A DNA stretch of 64,000 bases from Mycolicibacterium confluentis (lineage in GTDB: Bacteria > Actinomycetota > Actinomycetes > Mycobacteriales > Mycobacteriaceae). The stretch covers positions 186,001 to 250,000 of the forward strand of contig NZ_AP022612.1 in NCBI RefSeq assembly GCF_010729895.1, read 5' to 3'. Within the stretch, counting starts at the first letter, position 1. Each line of letters begins with the position of its first letter. Under the pieces are notes generated by a model, which saw only the letters and a list, made by a program, of their open reading frames with translations, was not told the DNA's origin and searched no databases. A program made the translations under genes and the position numbers. Below, piece after piece: positions 8,216 to 16,583 of this stretch.

Positions 8216-9090
8216 GCCTGCCAGCCCGAGTGGATGTAGGTGTCGGCGAACCGCTTGAGCGAGTCCTTCTTCTTCTCCACCGGAGCATCGAAGCTCAGCC
8301 CGTCGAAGATCCAGGGGATGACGATGTTGTCGGTGACGCCGGCTTCGGCGAGTTCGCGATGACCGTCGACGCCGAACTTGTCGATGCACACGGCCTGATA
8401 CTCGAACGGTTGGTCCGCGCGGCCGTACTCGGCGCGCAGCGCCTCCAGCTTGCCGATGGTCTCCGCGAGTTGGTCGCAGGTCATCATGGCGCTGGTCCAT
8501 CCGTCGCCGACTCGGGCGGCCCGTTTGAGGGCCACGTCGGTGTGTCCACCGACATAGAACGGCACAGGTTCGCTCGGCGCCGGGCTCATCTGCAGTCGGT
8601 CGAAGTCGAAGAACCTGCCGTGGAATTCGACCATGCCGCCCGCGAGCACCAGCTTGATGATTTCGATCATCTCGTCGACACGGGCGCCGCGTTTGGCGTA
8701 CGGCACGCCGCACCACTCGAACTCCTCAGGAGCCCATCCGATCCCGACGCCGAAACCGAACCGGTTGTTGGTGAGGTTGGCGACCGAGCCGACCTGACGC
8801 GCCAACAGCAGCGGATTGCGGGAACCCAACTTCAGGACGTTGGTGTAGAACCGCAGCGTCGACGTCACGGCACCCATCGCGCCCGCGGCGATCAGCGGAT
8901 CCACCCAGGGGGTGTCTTCGTTCCACATCCGGGAGCCGTCGGCCGTGTAGGGGTAGTCGGTCGACTGCTCCTCCATGTAGAAGAGCGAGTCGGGCAGTGC
9001 GATGGCGTCGAACCCGACCTCCTCTGCGGTGCGGGCGATGTCAATCAGCTGATCGATGGGCCCCATCGCCACACTGCAGGTGTACTTCAT
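8212..9090 (-). CDS. LLM-class F420-dependent oxidoreductase
   Basis: A 292-residue luciferase-like TIM-barrel protein (MKYTCSVAMGP, then NRFGFGVGIGWAPEEFEWCGV, a typical coenzyme-contact segment). Mycobacterial relatives mostly use F420 rather than FMN. The start at 9090 is preferred to a longer version beginning inside ltp3. It lies 5 bp after ltp3 and overlaps the SnoaL gene by 4 bp. Its place in the sterol operon implies redox work on a steroid or side-chain intermediate, but the substrate is unknown. It is the second of two LLM proteins in this cluster. Confidence 0.8.
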   Translation of the reverse strand: MKYTCSVAMGPIDQLIDIARTAEEVGFDAIALPDSLFYMEEQSTDYPYTADGSRMWNEDTPWVDPLIAAGAMGAVTSTLRFYTNVLKLGSRNPLLLARQVGSVANLTNNRFGFGVGIGWAPEEFEWCGVPYAKRGARVDEMIEIIKLVLAGGMVEFHGRFFDFDRLQMSPAPSEPVPFYVGGHTDVALKRAARVGDGWTSAMMTCDQLAETIGKLEALRAEYGRADQPFEYQAVCIDKFGVDGHRELAEAGVTDNIVIPWIFDGLSFDAPVEKKKDSLKRFADTYIHSGWQA

Positions 9091-9095
9091 CCGCG

Positions 9096-10277
9096 TCACG
9101 CCTTGTCGGCGGGCTTGTCGCTGGCGACCACCCACATCGAGAAGTACTGGGAGCCACCGCCGTAGGCGTGTCCGAGAGCTTTGCGCGCTCCGGCCACCTG
9201 GTGGTCTCCGGCCTTGCCCATCACCTGGATCGCCGACTCGGCGAACCGGATCATGCCCGACGCACCGATCGGGTTGGACGACAGCACGCCGCCGGACGGG
9301 TTGAACGGGATGCGCCCGCCGATCGCCGTCTCACCGGACTCGGTCAGCTTCCAGCCCTCGCCCTCCTGCGCGAAGCCGAGGTTCTCCAGCCACATCGGCT
9401 CGAACCACGAGAACGGCACATACACCTCGGCGACGTCGATCTCGTCGATGGGGCTGCTGATTCCGGCCGCGGCCCACAGCGCCTTCGCGGCGTCGCGTCC
9501 GGCCTGGGGATTGACCTGATCACGCCCGGCGTAGGCCAGGGGTTCGGTGCGCAGCGCCGTGGCGTGGATCCATGCGACGGGGTGGCCGTCGGCGACCCGG
9601 GCGTCGGCCGTTGCCTCGTCGCCGATCACCAGCGCGCAGGCGCCGTCGGACGACGGGCAGGTCTCGTCGAACCGGATGGGGTCCCACAGCATCTGCGAGG
9701 ACATCACCTTCTCCAGCGTGATGTCGGGCTGATGCAGGTGTGCCAGCGGATTCTTCGCGCCGTTGAGGCGGTCCTTGACGGCGACCATGGCGCCGATGTG
9801 GTTCGGTGCCCCGGAACGCCGGATGTAGGCCCGCACGTGCGGTGCGAAGTAGCCGCCCGCGCCCGCGCCGACCGGCTTGGTGAACGGCACCGGAATGCTC
9901 AAGGCCCACATGGCATTCGACTCGGACTGCTTCTCCCAGGCCATCGCCAGCACGCGCCGGTACTTGCCGGACTGCACCAGACTGGCCGCCACGATGGCGG
10001 TGGACCCGCCGACGGATCCGGCGGTGTGTACCCGGATCAGGGGCTTGCCCGTCGCGCCCACGGCGTCGGCCAGGAACAGCTCGGGCATCATGACGCCCTC
10101 GAAGAAGTCCGGCGCCTTTCCGACCACCACAGCGTCGATGTCGGCCATGGTCTGGCCCGAGTCCGCCAGCGCGCGGTCGATGGCCTCACGCACCAGGCCG
10201 GCCATCGAGACGTCGGTGCGCTTGGCGACGTACTTGGTCTGTCCGGTGCCCAGCACCGCAGCTTTGCGACCCGCCAT
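9096..10277 (-). CDS. ltp3: Thiolase-fold lipid-transfer protein Ltp3
   Basis: A 393-residue SCP2-type thiolase-fold protein (GTGQTKYVAKR at the start, NPSGGVLSSNPIGASG near the C-terminus). The segment that carries the nucleophilic cysteine in true thiolases reads HTAGSVGGSTAI, so Cys appears replaced by Ser. That argues against ordinary thiolysis and for the retro-aldol or acyl-handling activity known for Ltp2. Order and length match Rv3523. It is coupled to ltp4, whose stop and this start share position 10277, and is followed by the LLM gene. Expected to act in the cytosol on sterol side-chain CoA esters; the exact reaction is not established here. Confidence 0.85.
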   Translation of the reverse strand: MAGRKAAVLGTGQTKYVAKRTDVSMAGLVREAIDRALADSGQTMADIDAVVVGKAPDFFEGVMMPELFLADAVGATGKPLIRVHTAGSVGGSTAIVAASLVQSGKYRRVLAMAWEKQSESNAMWALSIPVPFTKPVGAGAGGYFAPHVRAYIRRSGAPNHIGAMVAVKDRLNGAKNPLAHLHQPDITLEKVMSSQMLWDPIRFDETCPSSDGACALVIGDEATADARVADGHPVAWIHATALRTEPLAYAGRDQVNPQAGRDAAKALWAAAGISSPIDEIDVAEVYVPFSWFEPMWLENLGFAQEGEGWKLTESGETAIGGRIPFNPSGGVLSSNPIGASGMIRFAESAIQVMGKAGDHQVAGARKALGHAYGGGSQYFSMWVVASDKPADKA

Positions 10278-11356
10278 CAGTTCTTACCGTCCCTTCCCTC
10301 GAGCACGGCGACGAGATTCTGCTGGAGCGCCGGACCGCTGGTCGCATGCGCCAGCACGCGCTGGGCCGACCCGTTGAAGATGTGCTGTGCGGCGAAGCCG
10401 ATTCGTTCGAGACCCGCGGAGAACATCGGGTTGGCGGCCAGAGGCCCGCCCGACGGGTTCACCTTCGTCGACCCGCTCAGCCCGATGGCCTCGGTGAGGA
10501 TCAGGTGCTGGTGCGTGAACGGCGCGTGGATCTCCGCGACCTCGATCGAACCCGCGTCACCACCGGTGGCCGCAGCCGCAGCCGCGGCCGTCGACACCGA
10601 CGTCGTCAGATCCCGCGCGCCCAGCACGGGTGTCTCGATCCGATGCTCGATCCCGGCGATCCAGGCGGGGTTCTCCCGCAGTTCGCGCGCACGATCTCCG
10701 GAGGCCAGCACGATCGCTGCGGCGCCGTCGGTGATCGGGGCGATGTCGTGGCGGCGCAGTGGGTCTGCGAAGAACGGCCGGGACAGCAGTTCGTCCACGC
10801 TGTTGGCGGACTTCTCCGAGTCGGTGCGGTCGGTGACCGCGAAGGAGTCGAGCGCGACCTGCGCCATCTGCTCGGCGGTCCACTTGCCTGCGTCGAGGCC
10901 GAACCGCGCCTGAAGACCCGCGATCGACACCGAGTCGGGCCACAGCGGTGCGACCGAATACGGATCGGTCTGCAGGGCGAGCACGCGGCGCAGGGTCCCG
11001 GCGCTGGACTTGCCGAACCCATACACGAGCGCGGTGTCGATCTCTCCGGTCAACAGCTTGATGTAGGCCTCGTACAGCGCCCAAGCGGCGTCCATCTCGA
11101 CGTGGGACTCGTTGATCGGCGGCACTGCGCCGATCGAGTCGATCGCCGAGATGAACGAGAACGCGCGCCCGGCAAGGTAATCCGAGGATCCGGAGCACCA
11201 GAACCCGATGTCGGTCTGCTTGATCCCGAGTTCCTCATAGATCGAGGCGAAGCACGGCATGAGCATCTCGACACCGTTGGTGGTGCCGTCGGTGCGGCGG
11301 ACGTGCGGGGCGTGGGCGAAACCCACGACGGCTACGTCTGGAAAGTCTTGCGTCAC
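10277..11356 (-). CDS. ltp4: Thiolase-fold lipid-transfer protein Ltp4
   Basis: A 359-residue relative of Ltp3, shorter at the N-terminus. FWCSGSSDYLAG is at about residues 51-62 and KVNPSGGPLAANPMFSAG lies near the C-terminus. The region aligned with the thiolase cysteine reads ESHVEMDAAW, so no nucleophilic Cys is visible. GTG at 11356 is the start: the open frame extends further up but would run through the DUF35 gene. It lies 8 bp below the DUF35 gene and abuts ltp3. The trio looks like a heteromeric assembly comparable to Ltp2 with its DUF35 partner ChsH2. Corresponds to Rv3522. Confidence 0.85.
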   Translation of the reverse strand: MTQDFPDVAVVGFAHAPHVRRTDGTTNGVEMLMPCFASIYEELGIKQTDIGFWCSGSSDYLAGRAFSFISAIDSIGAVPPINESHVEMDAAWALYEAYIKLLTGEIDTALVYGFGKSSAGTLRRVLALQTDPYSVAPLWPDSVSIAGLQARFGLDAGKWTAEQMAQVALDSFAVTDRTDSEKSANSVDELLSRPFFADPLRRHDIAPITDGAAAIVLASGDRARELRENPAWIAGIEHRIETPVLGARDLTTSVSTAAAAAAATGGDAGSIEVAEIHAPFTHQHLILTEAIGLSGSTKVNPSGGPLAANPMFSAGLERIGFAAQHIFNGSAQRVLAHATSGPALQQNLVAVLEGRDGKN

Positions 11357-11364
11357 AGTGTCCC

Positions 11365-12363
11365 TTAGAGGTGATGCTTGTAGGTGTCGTAGTCGGCGTC
11401 GGGTTCGCCGGTCGGCCGGAAGTGATCGATGTTGTCGATGCCCAGGCCCCATTCCTCCTGCGGCCTCCACACCGCCTCCACGCGCATCCCCATCCGGACC
11501 TCGGCCGCGTCGATCTCGGTGACCAGGTGCAGGAACGGGATATCGGCGCCGTCGAGCAGCACGTAGGCCGCCACGTACGGCGGTTTGATGCGCTGTCCGG
11601 CGAACGGGATGTTGATGATCGCGAACGTGGTCACGGTGCCCTTGTCGGGCAGTTCGAGGAACTGGTCGAGTTCGCGACCCGTCGCCGGGTCGGCCTCCTT
11701 GGGCGGGAAATACACCTTGCCGTCGTCGCCCGTGCGGCCGCCCAGCAGCTTGCCCTGTTCGAGGGCGCGCAGGAACCTGCTCTCCGGGCGGGACGCGGTG
11801 TGCTGGATCTCGATCGTGCTGGGCACCACGAGCATGGTCACCGGATCGCGGTCGTCGCCGGTCTCGGGGACGTCCTCGGCCTGGTCGCCGAGCGCGAAGT
11901 ACGCGATGTCGGTGATCGCGCCGACCGGCTCGTCGACCCAGTGCACGTGCACGCGCGCCCCGGTGCTGATGCCCGAAGGGCCAGCAGCTCCGACATCGAC
12001 GGCGTGCAGCAGCGCGGTGTCGGCGCCGTCCAGCTTGATCAGGGCCCACGCGAATGCGCGGTCCAGCGGCTGGCCCTCGAGAGGCTCGGGCTGCCACGTC
12101 CACGACACCACGGTGCCGACGCTGGCCACCGGTACGATCTCGGTCAGCTGTTCGTAGGTGACGGGGTCGTATTCGGCCGGGGGGACGTGCACCCGGCCGT
12201 CGGATCCCCGGGTGCCCACGACGCGGCGCTCACGAAGTGCGGTGAAGAACTGGCTGAGGATCGGCCCGACCGAACGGGTGTAGTCGAAGGACAGTTTCAA
12301 CGGTGCGGACAGCGGAGGCTCATGGTCCGCGATCTGCGCCGGGCTGCTCTGGCTGGCGGTCAC
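11365..12363 (-). CDS. Tandem DUF35/OB-fold protein without cysteines (Rv3521-like)
   Basis: A 332-residue protein made of two DUF35-like halves, about residues 35-170 and 195-320. Each half starts with a degenerate rubredoxin-like ribbon (RGSDGRVHVPP and TGDDGKVYFPP) and continues into an OB fold. In usual DUF35 proteins the ribbon has CxxCG and holds zinc; this protein has no cysteine at all. DUF35 domains bind acyl-CoA and partner thiolase-fold Ltp enzymes, and ltp4 and ltp3 follow directly. GTG at 12363 is chosen because the KstR box ends 9 nt upstream; longer readings overlap the divergent LLM gene. Confidence 0.8.
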   Translation of the reverse strand: MTASQSSPAQIADHEPPLSAPLKLSFDYTRSVGPILSQFFTALRERRVVGTRGSDGRVHVPPAEYDPVTYEQLTEIVPVASVGTVVSWTWQPEPLEGQPLDRAFAWALIKLDGADTALLHAVDVGAAGPSGISTGARVHVHWVDEPVGAITDIAYFALGDQAEDVPETGDDRDPVTMLVVPSTIEIQHTASRPESRFLRALEQGKLLGGRTGDDGKVYFPPKEADPATGRELDQFLELPDKGTVTTFAIINIPFAGQRIKPPYVAAYVLLDGADIPFLHLVTEIDAAEVRMGMRVEAVWRPQEEWGLGIDNIDHFRPTGEPDADYDTYKHHL

Positions 12364-12372
12364 AGCATCGAG

Positions 12373-12386
12373 TAGAACAGGTTCTA
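12373..12386. promoter_or_regulatory. KstR operator in the divergent DUF35/LLM promoter
   Basis: TAGAACAGGTTCTA matches the consensus fully with near-perfect dyad symmetry. It sits between the minus-strand DUF35-ltp operon (start 12363) and the plus-strand LLM gene (start 12430). On the plus side TAACCT (12385-12390) is a candidate -10. Confidence 0.85.
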
Positions 12387-12429
12387 ACCTTCGTTCGCAA
12401 GGACGGGTCGCAACACGAAAGGCAATCTC

Positions 12430-13461
12430 ATGAAGCTGGGCCTGCAGTTGGGTTACTGGGGTGCGCACGCACCCTCCAATCACGCCGAACTGGTGGCGGC
12501 CGCCGAGGACGCCGGGTTCGACACCGTCTTCACCGCCGAGGCCTGGGGATCGGACGCCTACACGCCGCTGGCGTGGTGGGGCCGCGAGACCAGCCGGCTG
12601 CGTCTGGGCACGTCCGTCGTGCAGTTGTCGGCGCGCACGCCCACGGCCTGTGCGATGGCCGCGCTGACGCTGGACCACCTCTCGGGCGGGCGGCACATCC
12701 TGGGTCTGGGCGTCTCGGGCCCGCAGGTGGTGGAGGGCTGGTACGGCCAGAAGTTCCCGAAGCCGTTGGCCCGCACGCGTGAGTACATCGACATCATCCG
12801 CCAGGTCTGGGCCCGCGAAGCGCCCGTGACGAGCGCGGGTCCGCACTATCCGCTCCCGCTGTCGGGGGAGGGCACCACCGGTCTGGGCAAGGCGCTCAAG
12901 CCGATCACGCATCCGCTTCGCGCCGACATTCCGATCATGCTGGGCGCTGAGGGGCCCAAGAACGTGGCGTTGGCCGCGGAGATCTGCGACGGGTGGCTGC
13001 CGATCTTCTACTCGCCGCGGTTGGCGCCGATGTACAACGAATGGCTCGACGAGGGCTTCGCCCGCCCGGGCGCGCGTCGTTCGCGTGAGGACTTCGAGAT
13101 CTGCGCGACGGCCCAGGTGGTCGTCACCGAGGACCGTCCGGCCGTGTTGGAGCTGATCAAGCCGCACCTGGCGCTCTACATGGGCGGTATGGGCGCCGAA
13201 GACACCAACTTCCACGCCGACGTCTACCGCCGGATGGGCTACTCCGAGGTGGTCGACGACGTCACCAAGCTCTTCCGGGCGGGCCGCAAGGACGAGGCGG
13301 CCAAGGTCATCCCCGACGAACTCGTCGACGACGCCGCGATCGTCGGCGATGTGGACTACGTCCGTAAGCAGATCGCCGCCTGGGAAGCCGCTGGAGTGAC
13401 CATGATGGTGGTCGGGGCTCGCTCAACCGAGCAGATCCGCGACCTCGTCGCGTTGATGTAA
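12430..13461 (+). CDS. LLM-class F420-dependent oxidoreductase (Rv3520c-like)
   Basis: A 343-residue luciferase-like barrel protein. MKLGLQLGYWG opens the first strand, and GGRHILGLGVSGPQVVEGWYG around residues 90-107 is the segment that contacts the F420 or flavin in this family. The gene has an AAAGG ribosome site and is read divergently from the DUF35 operon across one KstR box, as in M. tuberculosis where Rv3520c is its counterpart. A steroid substrate is inferred from regulation. It is followed after 30 bp by a KstR box and the decarboxylase-like gene, so it may be monocistronic. Confidence 0.85.
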   Translation: MKLGLQLGYWGAHAPSNHAELVAAAEDAGFDTVFTAEAWGSDAYTPLAWWGRETSRLRLGTSVVQLSARTPTACAMAALTLDHLSGGRHILGLGVSGPQVVEGWYGQKFPKPLARTREYIDIIRQVWAREAPVTSAGPHYPLPLSGEGTTGLGKALKPITHPLRADIPIMLGAEGPKNVALAAEICDGWLPIFYSPRLAPMYNEWLDEGFARPGARRSREDFEICATAQVVVTEDRPAVLELIKPHLALYMGGMGAEDTNFHADVYRRMGYSEVVDDVTKLFRAGRKDEAAKVIPDELVDDAAIVGDVDYVRKQIAAWEAAGVTMMVVGARSTEQIRDLVALM

Positions 13462-13491
13462 CGACAGACTGGACACTTGTTGCGCACTGTC

Positions 13492-13505
13492 TAGAACGCG
13501 TTCTA
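13492..13505. promoter_or_regulatory. KstR operator box upstream of Rv3519-like gene and cyp142
   Basis: TAGAACGCGTTCTA is a perfect 14-bp palindrome and a full consensus match. TAGATT (13504-13509) merges with its right end as a -10 hexamer, 6 nt before the ATG at 13516, implying a leaderless message. Confidence 0.9.
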
Positions 13506-13515
13506 GATTGGCGTG

Positions 13516-14259
13516 ATGCCGGACACATCGCAACACACGATCCAGGGCACCGTGCTGACGATGCCGGTGCGGATCCGCAGGGCCGACAACCACGTGGCGG
13601 TGTTCACCGTGCCGTTGGAGGCCGCGCAGAAGATGATCGATTACAGCGGGCTGGAGGCGTACCCGTTTCTGCCCGGCAAGGCCGTCGTGATGCTGATGCT
13701 GGTGCGCTACCACGACGGAGACCTCGGTAAGTACCACGAGTTCGGCACCGCCGTGATGGTCAATCCGCGCGGTGCGCGCCTCAAGGGACCCGCGGCGTTC
13801 GGGTCCGCGGCCGCGTTCATCCACCATCTGCCGGTGAATCAGGGGTTCACGCTCGAGGCCGGTCGGTCGATCTGGGGATTCCCGAAGATCATGGCCGACT
13901 TCACGGTGCGTGAGGACCGCGGGTTCGACTTCGACGTCTCGGAGAACGGCCAGCTGATCGCCGGGATCGAGTTTGGGGCCGGACTGCCGCTGCCGTCGCG
14001 GTTGACGTCCGCGCCGCGGACCATGACGCAGTACAGCCACCTCGACGGTGTCACGCGCGAAATCGTTTCGGAGATGCGTAATTCCGGTATGCGGGTGCGC
14101 CTCGGTGGAGCGCGGCTGCGGCTCGGCAGCCACCCCTACGCAGACGAACTCCGCGCGCTTGGCCTGCCCAAGCGCGCGTTCGCCACGCAATCGTCGGCCA
14201 ACGTCGAGATGACCTTCGGCGACGCCACCGAGATCACGAGGGAGTCCAACAACTCATGA
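13516..14259 (+). CDS. Acetoacetate-decarboxylase-fold protein (Rv3519-like)
   Basis: A 247-residue protein with the acetoacetate decarboxylase fold. GRSIWGFPKIMAD at about residues 117-129 contains the lysine (K124) that matches the Schiff-base lysine of the family, and EFGTAVMVNP precedes it. Bona fide activity is unproven; related proteins act on other oxo acids or as hydratases. ATG at 13516 is preferred to GTG at 13513 because it matches the predicted transcription start. Its stop overlaps the cyp142 ATG by 4 bp, so the two are coupled and KstR-controlled. Role in sterol degradation is by context. Confidence 0.8.
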   Translation: MPDTSQHTIQGTVLTMPVRIRRADNHVAVFTVPLEAAQKMIDYSGLEAYPFLPGKAVVMLMLVRYHDGDLGKYHEFGTAVMVNPRGARLKGPAAFGSAAAFIHHLPVNQGFTLEAGRSIWGFPKIMADFTVREDRGFDFDVSENGQLIAGIEFGAGLPLPSRLTSAPRTMTQYSHLDGVTREIVSEMRNSGMRVRLGGARLRLGSHPYADELRALGLPKRAFATQSSANVEMTFGDATEITRESNNS

Positions 14260-15449
14260 CGGTAACCGTTCTCGATGTGGACCTGACCGACGGAAACTTC
14301 TATGCCAGCGGTGAGGCACGCGACGCCTACAAGTGGATGCGGGCCAACCAGCCGGTGTTCCGGGATCGCAACGGATTGGCCGCGGCCGCCAGCTATCAAG
14401 CCGTTCTCGACGCCGAGCGCAACCCCGAACTGTTCTCCAGCACAGGCGGTATCCGGCCGGATCAGCCCGGTATGCCCTACATGATCGACATGGACGACCC
14501 CGCGCACGTGCTGCGGCGCAAGCTGGTCAACGCCGGGTTCACCCGCAAGCGCGTCATGGACCGGTTGCCGTCGATCGAGCAGTTGTGCGACACCCTGATC
14601 GACGGGGTGATCGAACGGGGCGAATGCGACTATGTCCGCAGCATCGCCGCACCGCTGCCCATGGCCGTGATCGGAGACATGCTCGGGGTGCGGCCCGAGG
14701 AACGCGACATGCTGCTCAAGTGGTCCGACGATCTGGTGTGCGGGCTGAGTTCGCACCTCGACGAGTCGGCTGTGCAGTCGCTCATGGAGACCTTCGCGGC
14801 CTACACGGCGTTCACCATGGACGTCATCGCCAAGCGGCGCGCCGAGCCCACCGACGACCTCTTCTCGGTGCTGGTGAACTCTGAGGTCGAGGGTTCGCGG
14901 ATGTCCGACGACGAGATCGTCATGGAGACCCTGCTGCTCCTGATCGGCGGCGACGAGACCACGCGGCACACCCTGTCCGGTGGCACCGAACAGCTTCTGC
15001 GGCACCGCGATCAGTGGGACAGCCTGGTGGCCGATCCGTCCCTGCTCCCCGGCGCGATCGAGGAGATGCTGCGCTGGACCTCGCCCGTGAAGAACATGTG
15101 CCGGACCCTGACCGCCGACACCGAGTTCCACGGCACGTCGCTGAAGGCCGGCGAGAAGATCATGCTGATGTTCGAGTCGGCGAACTTCGACGAGTCGGTG
15201 TTCGGTGATCCCGACGAGTTCCGCATCGATCGGAATCCGAACAGCCACTTGGCCTTCGGCTTCGGAACGCATTTCTGTCTGGGCAACCAGCTGGCCCGGC
15301 TGGAGCTGCGGATCATGCTCGAGCATGTGCTGCGGCGGATGCCGGACCTGCGGCTGGTCGATGAGGATCGCCTGCCGCTGCGGCCCGCGAACTTCGTCAG
15401 CGGGCTTGAGGAGATGCCGGTGGTCTTCACCCCGGGGGTTCTTTCTTAG
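14256..15449 (+). CDS. cyp142: Cytochrome P450 CYP142, steroid C26-monooxygenase
   Basis: A 397-residue bacterial class I P450. The I-helix shows GGDETTRH, the K-helix EEMLRW supplies ExxR, and the haem-ligand loop FGFGTHFCLG puts the thiolate at C341. CYP142 oxidises the terminal methyl of cholesterol or cholestenone, redundantly with CYP125 where both exist. Redox partners are not adjacent; the ferredoxin FdxD at 26022 is one candidate. Coupled by ATGA to the upstream gene and followed by a long palindrome at 15537 that may end transcription. Position corresponds to Rv3518c. Confidence 0.92.
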   Translation: MTVTVLDVDLTDGNFYASGEARDAYKWMRANQPVFRDRNGLAAAASYQAVLDAERNPELFSSTGGIRPDQPGMPYMIDMDDPAHVLRRKLVNAGFTRKRVMDRLPSIEQLCDTLIDGVIERGECDYVRSIAAPLPMAVIGDMLGVRPEERDMLLKWSDDLVCGLSSHLDESAVQSLMETFAAYTAFTMDVIAKRRAEPTDDLFSVLVNSEVEGSRMSDDEIVMETLLLLIGGDETTRHTLSGGTEQLLRHRDQWDSLVADPSLLPGAIEEMLRWTSPVKNMCRTLTADTEFHGTSLKAGEKIMLMFESANFDESVFGDPDEFRIDRNPNSHLAFGFGTHFCLGNQLARLELRIMLEHVLRRMPDLRLVDEDRLPLRPANFVSGLEEMPVVFTPGVLS

Positions 15450-15536
15450 CTCTCCCGTCGCCTTAGCTCTCCCGTCGCCACGGGTCGTCCCCGGCTGGCC
15501 CCCTCCCGTCGCTTGGCAACCCTCCCGGCGTCAAAC

Positions 15537-15584
15537 TGTGCGAAATTGCAGGCCTTTCAACGAAAAAGCCTACAATTCCGCACA
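15537..15584. repeat. Long imperfect palindrome, copy 1 (left of DUF559 gene)
   Basis: The arms TGTGCGAAATTGCAGGC and GCCTACAATTCCGCACA pair with two mismatches over 17 bp, with further A/T pairing towards the loop. The same element recurs almost base for base at 16511-16558. Between cyp142 and the 3' end of the DUF559 gene it could act as a bidirectional terminator, though no long U-tract follows. Confidence 0.85.
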
Positions 15585-15586
15585 TT

Positions 15587-16451
15587 TCACCACGTCTTGG
15601 GGCATCCCCGCGAGATCAGCGCCGCACCCACGCGATCGTAGAGCCACTCCACGCGGTTGTGCAGGATCCCGGCATTGACTCGGACGTCGATCCAGCCGAG
15701 CTCCGGCAGATACCCGTACCTCTCGATGTCCCTGCGGCGCTGCCGGGGGTCGGTCCAGTGGTGCGCACCGTCGAAGTCGACCCCCACCTGGTACTCACGC
15801 CAGCCCATGTCGAGGACCGCGAAGATCTCGCCGTGCTCATCGAGCACCACGATCTGCGTCTCCGGTTTGGGAAAGCCGCGCTGCACCAGCAGGTACCGAG
15901 TCAGCGACTCATAGGGTGACTCGGCGCCGCCGTCGACCAGCGGCAGGGTCGTACACAGTTTGCCCAAGCCCCATGCGCGGGGGTGCGCGGCGATCAGCGG
16001 TTCGATGTCCTCGGCCTTGACCTGCGTGGCGTTCATGAGGGCGTCGATCCGCTGCACAGCGGCGACCCCCTTGAGGCGACGGCCGAGGTCGAATACGGTG
16101 CGCTCTGGCGTGGTGAGTCGCATGCCGGCCCTCCGGGCGACCTCGCCCGGCAGCAGAGTGTCGGTGTGCACCACCAGTCCTGCGGGTGCGCGACGGTTGG
16201 TGTGTGCGAGTTCGGCGGGTTCGGATGCGTCGATCCACTTGGCGCCGTGCATCGCGGAGGCGGACAGGCCCGCGAGTACGCCTTTTCGGCGCGACCACTG
16301 CCACGCTGCTTCGGCTCGCAGTCATTGCGACGTCGCGGCCCACCCACACGCCCGGGTACACCGGCACGTGCCGTCGGTGCAGGCCGTCACGGTTGACAAG
16401 GCCAGCGGCCACGGCCTCGGAGGCGCGAAAGGGCCGATTGAACTGCTGCAT
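15587..16451 (-). pseudogene. DUF559 endonuclease-like protein, broken by a frameshift
   Basis: Two open frames together give one mycobacterial DUF559 protein of about 288 residues. The N-terminal part begins with ATG at 16451 (MQQFNRPFRASEAVAAG) and reads to about 16318. The remainder continues in another frame as RAEAAWQWSRRKGVLAGLSASA and runs to 15587. Removing one base near 16315-16322 restores a single frame, so this is a frameshifted gene or a sequencing error; internal restart at ATG 16252 would yield 221 residues. The C-terminal half has the Vsr/PD-(D/E)xK-like pattern (ESPYESL, VGVDFDGAHHW, QRRRDIERYGYL). No function is proven for the family. Two near-identical palindromes flank it. 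Confidence 0.7.
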
Positions 16452-16510
16452 GCCCGCACTGTGTCAGCCCCGGCGGAATCCGGCCGACCGCCATCCACAG
16501 GCGGGCAAAA

Positions 16511-16558
16511 TGTGCGGAATTGCAGGCTTTTTCGACGAAAAGCCTGCAATTCCGCACA
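16511..16558. repeat. Long perfect palindrome, copy 2 (right of DUF559 gene)
   Basis: A 21-bp perfect stem (16511-16531 with 16538-16558, TGTGCGGAATTGCAGGCTTT...) around a 6-nt loop. It differs from the palindrome at 15537 by only a few bases. It lies beyond the 5' end of the DUF559 gene and downstream of echA19, for which it could serve as terminator. Confidence 0.92.
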
Positions 16559-16583
16559 AGACTGGGGGTGGCAGGGAAAGCCC

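Noticed and set aside
10277..12103. A 608-codon reading of ltp4
   Set aside because: It runs through the DUF35 gene in another frame; the thiolase fold is complete from GTG 11356.
11365..13215. A 616-codon reading of the DUF35 gene
   Set aside because: The extension runs antisense through the LLM gene and across the KstR promoter; the product beyond residue 332 from the C-terminus has no family resemblance.
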